This document shows, piece after piece, positions 63,501-64,000 of a DNA stretch of 64,000 nucleotides. Position 1 is the stretch's first letter. Every line of letters starts with the position of its first letter. The notes beneath the pieces are model-generated. The model was not told the origin of the DNA. It did not search any database and saw only the letters and a list, made by a program, of their open reading frames with translations. The translations under genes and the position numbers were made by a program. Origin of the DNA: Mansonella perstans (taxonomy: Eukaryota > Nematoda > Chromadorea > Rhabditida > Onchocercidae); contig JBAMDO010000140.1 in NCBI GenBank assembly GCA_037074765.1, positions 87,864 to 151,863 of the forward strand. Reading direction: 5' to 3'.

Positions 63501-64000
63501 TAAAAAATGATTTTTAAGCAAAGCAAAACAATGTTTACGGAAAAAGCTTAGAGTTTTATGAAATTCATTAAGATGCAGAAAGTTCAGATCCTATGATCTT
63601 AGCCAAAAATAAGATTTGCCAAAGAATTTCTACGATGGCAACAGTCATTTGCAAATGAATTTTAGGGCTTATAGCGTTTGGATCTTATAATCCGGAAAAG
63701 AACAACTGTAAAAAAGATGTTCTTTGGCTTTCTTTTTGCAATTTGATCACATCACTTTATATGGCTATTGTTATTTTTTGTGTTCTTGGCTATATGGGTG
63801 TACAAAATTACAACAGTTGTATCAAACGGTGATTAAATCTCATTTCAGCTTCTAAAAAGTTAATAAAATGAAAAGTTTCAAAGTTAACATTCAAAACGAT
63901 TAACATTCCAATTCTTTTTAAATAATTTACGATACAGCAAATGATGAGAAAATTTTGGGAACACTTCTGAAATTTATATACTGTATGACATTTACGTTCA
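60552..64000 (+). CDS. SLC6-family sodium-coupled transporter (SLC6A15-20-like), 3'-truncated
   Basis: Plasma-membrane Na+-driven transporter of amino acids or related small molecules; the substrate cannot be read. Exons: 61051-61219, 61661-61854, 62053-62187, 62334-62449, 62535-62632, 62839-62947, 63069-63179, 63404-63482, 63666-63828 (or 63815) and 63938 to the edge. A 28-nt first exon 60552-60579 (MTDLSIPCR) fits in phase but is tentative; otherwise Met at 61083 may start. Seen: TM1 with the Na+ site ([20 protein letters not shown]), [19 protein letters not shown]3 ([18 protein letters not shown]), a loop-2 cysteine pair around NGS ([12 protein letters not shown]), [19 protein letters not shown], and TM6 ([20 protein letters not shown]). 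The LCQKNGGG and RGIKSSGK motifs favour the SLC6A15-20 branch over monoamine/GABA carriers. C. elegans members are called snf genes. The intron after 62947 starts with GC. Later TMs lie beyond the window. Confidence 0.92.
62948..63068 (+). other. GC-AG intron in the SLC6 gene
   Basis: Exon end GGAAAG|GCATGT and acceptor ATTTATAG|GTTATG. The flanking motif [14 protein letters not shown] is conserved in the family, so the junction is well fixed and the donor is GC rather than GT. Confidence 0.85.

Overview
The window looks like nuclear DNA of a parasitic-type nematode, probably a spirurid/filarial worm (inferred). It is very AT-rich. Every confident gene is cut into short exons by GT-AG introns, with acceptors such as TTTCAG, TTTTAG and some AAG. 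The best protein matches are to animal and nematode families, including an UNC-7-type innexin. The species itself cannot be read from the window. No rRNA, tRNA, CRISPR or bacterial-type operon was seen.

Four multi-exon genes could be rebuilt exon by exon with consistent reading phase. (1) 12617-17246, plus strand: a FAM20C/FAMK-1-type secretory-pathway protein kinase, 13 exons, 546 residues. (2) 20816-29606, minus strand: an UNC-7-type innexin (gap-junction subunit), 13 exons, 603 residues, with a long proline-rich N-terminus. (3) 48435-51799, minus strand: ERGIC1, an ER-Golgi cycling membrane protein, 8 exons, 285 residues, first exon only 14 nt. (4) about 60552 to the right edge, plus strand: a sodium-coupled SLC6 transporter of the SLC6A15-20-like type, cut off by the window end.

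The genes are unrelated in pathway, although FAMK-1 and ERGIC1 both work in the early secretory pathway and the innexin and SLC6 protein are plasma-membrane proteins. They share no operon: they lie on different strands and are separated by 3.6-19 kb. The rest is AT-rich intergenic DNA holding microsatellites, short tandem duplications, a candidate solo LTR (40913-41360), an unidentified minus-strand locus with an in-frame stop (53664-54846), and several weak candidate exons that I could not assign to a family.

Features most worth a second look: a 30-bp duplicated splice donor in the kinase gene that keeps frame; two possible kinase C-termini, one ending in an asparagine-rich tail; an AG|CA-ATG junction in unc-7 suited to a short isoform; a GC-AG intron and a phase conflict in the SLC6 gene; and an unusually high share of AAG splice acceptors (5 of 40 introns read).
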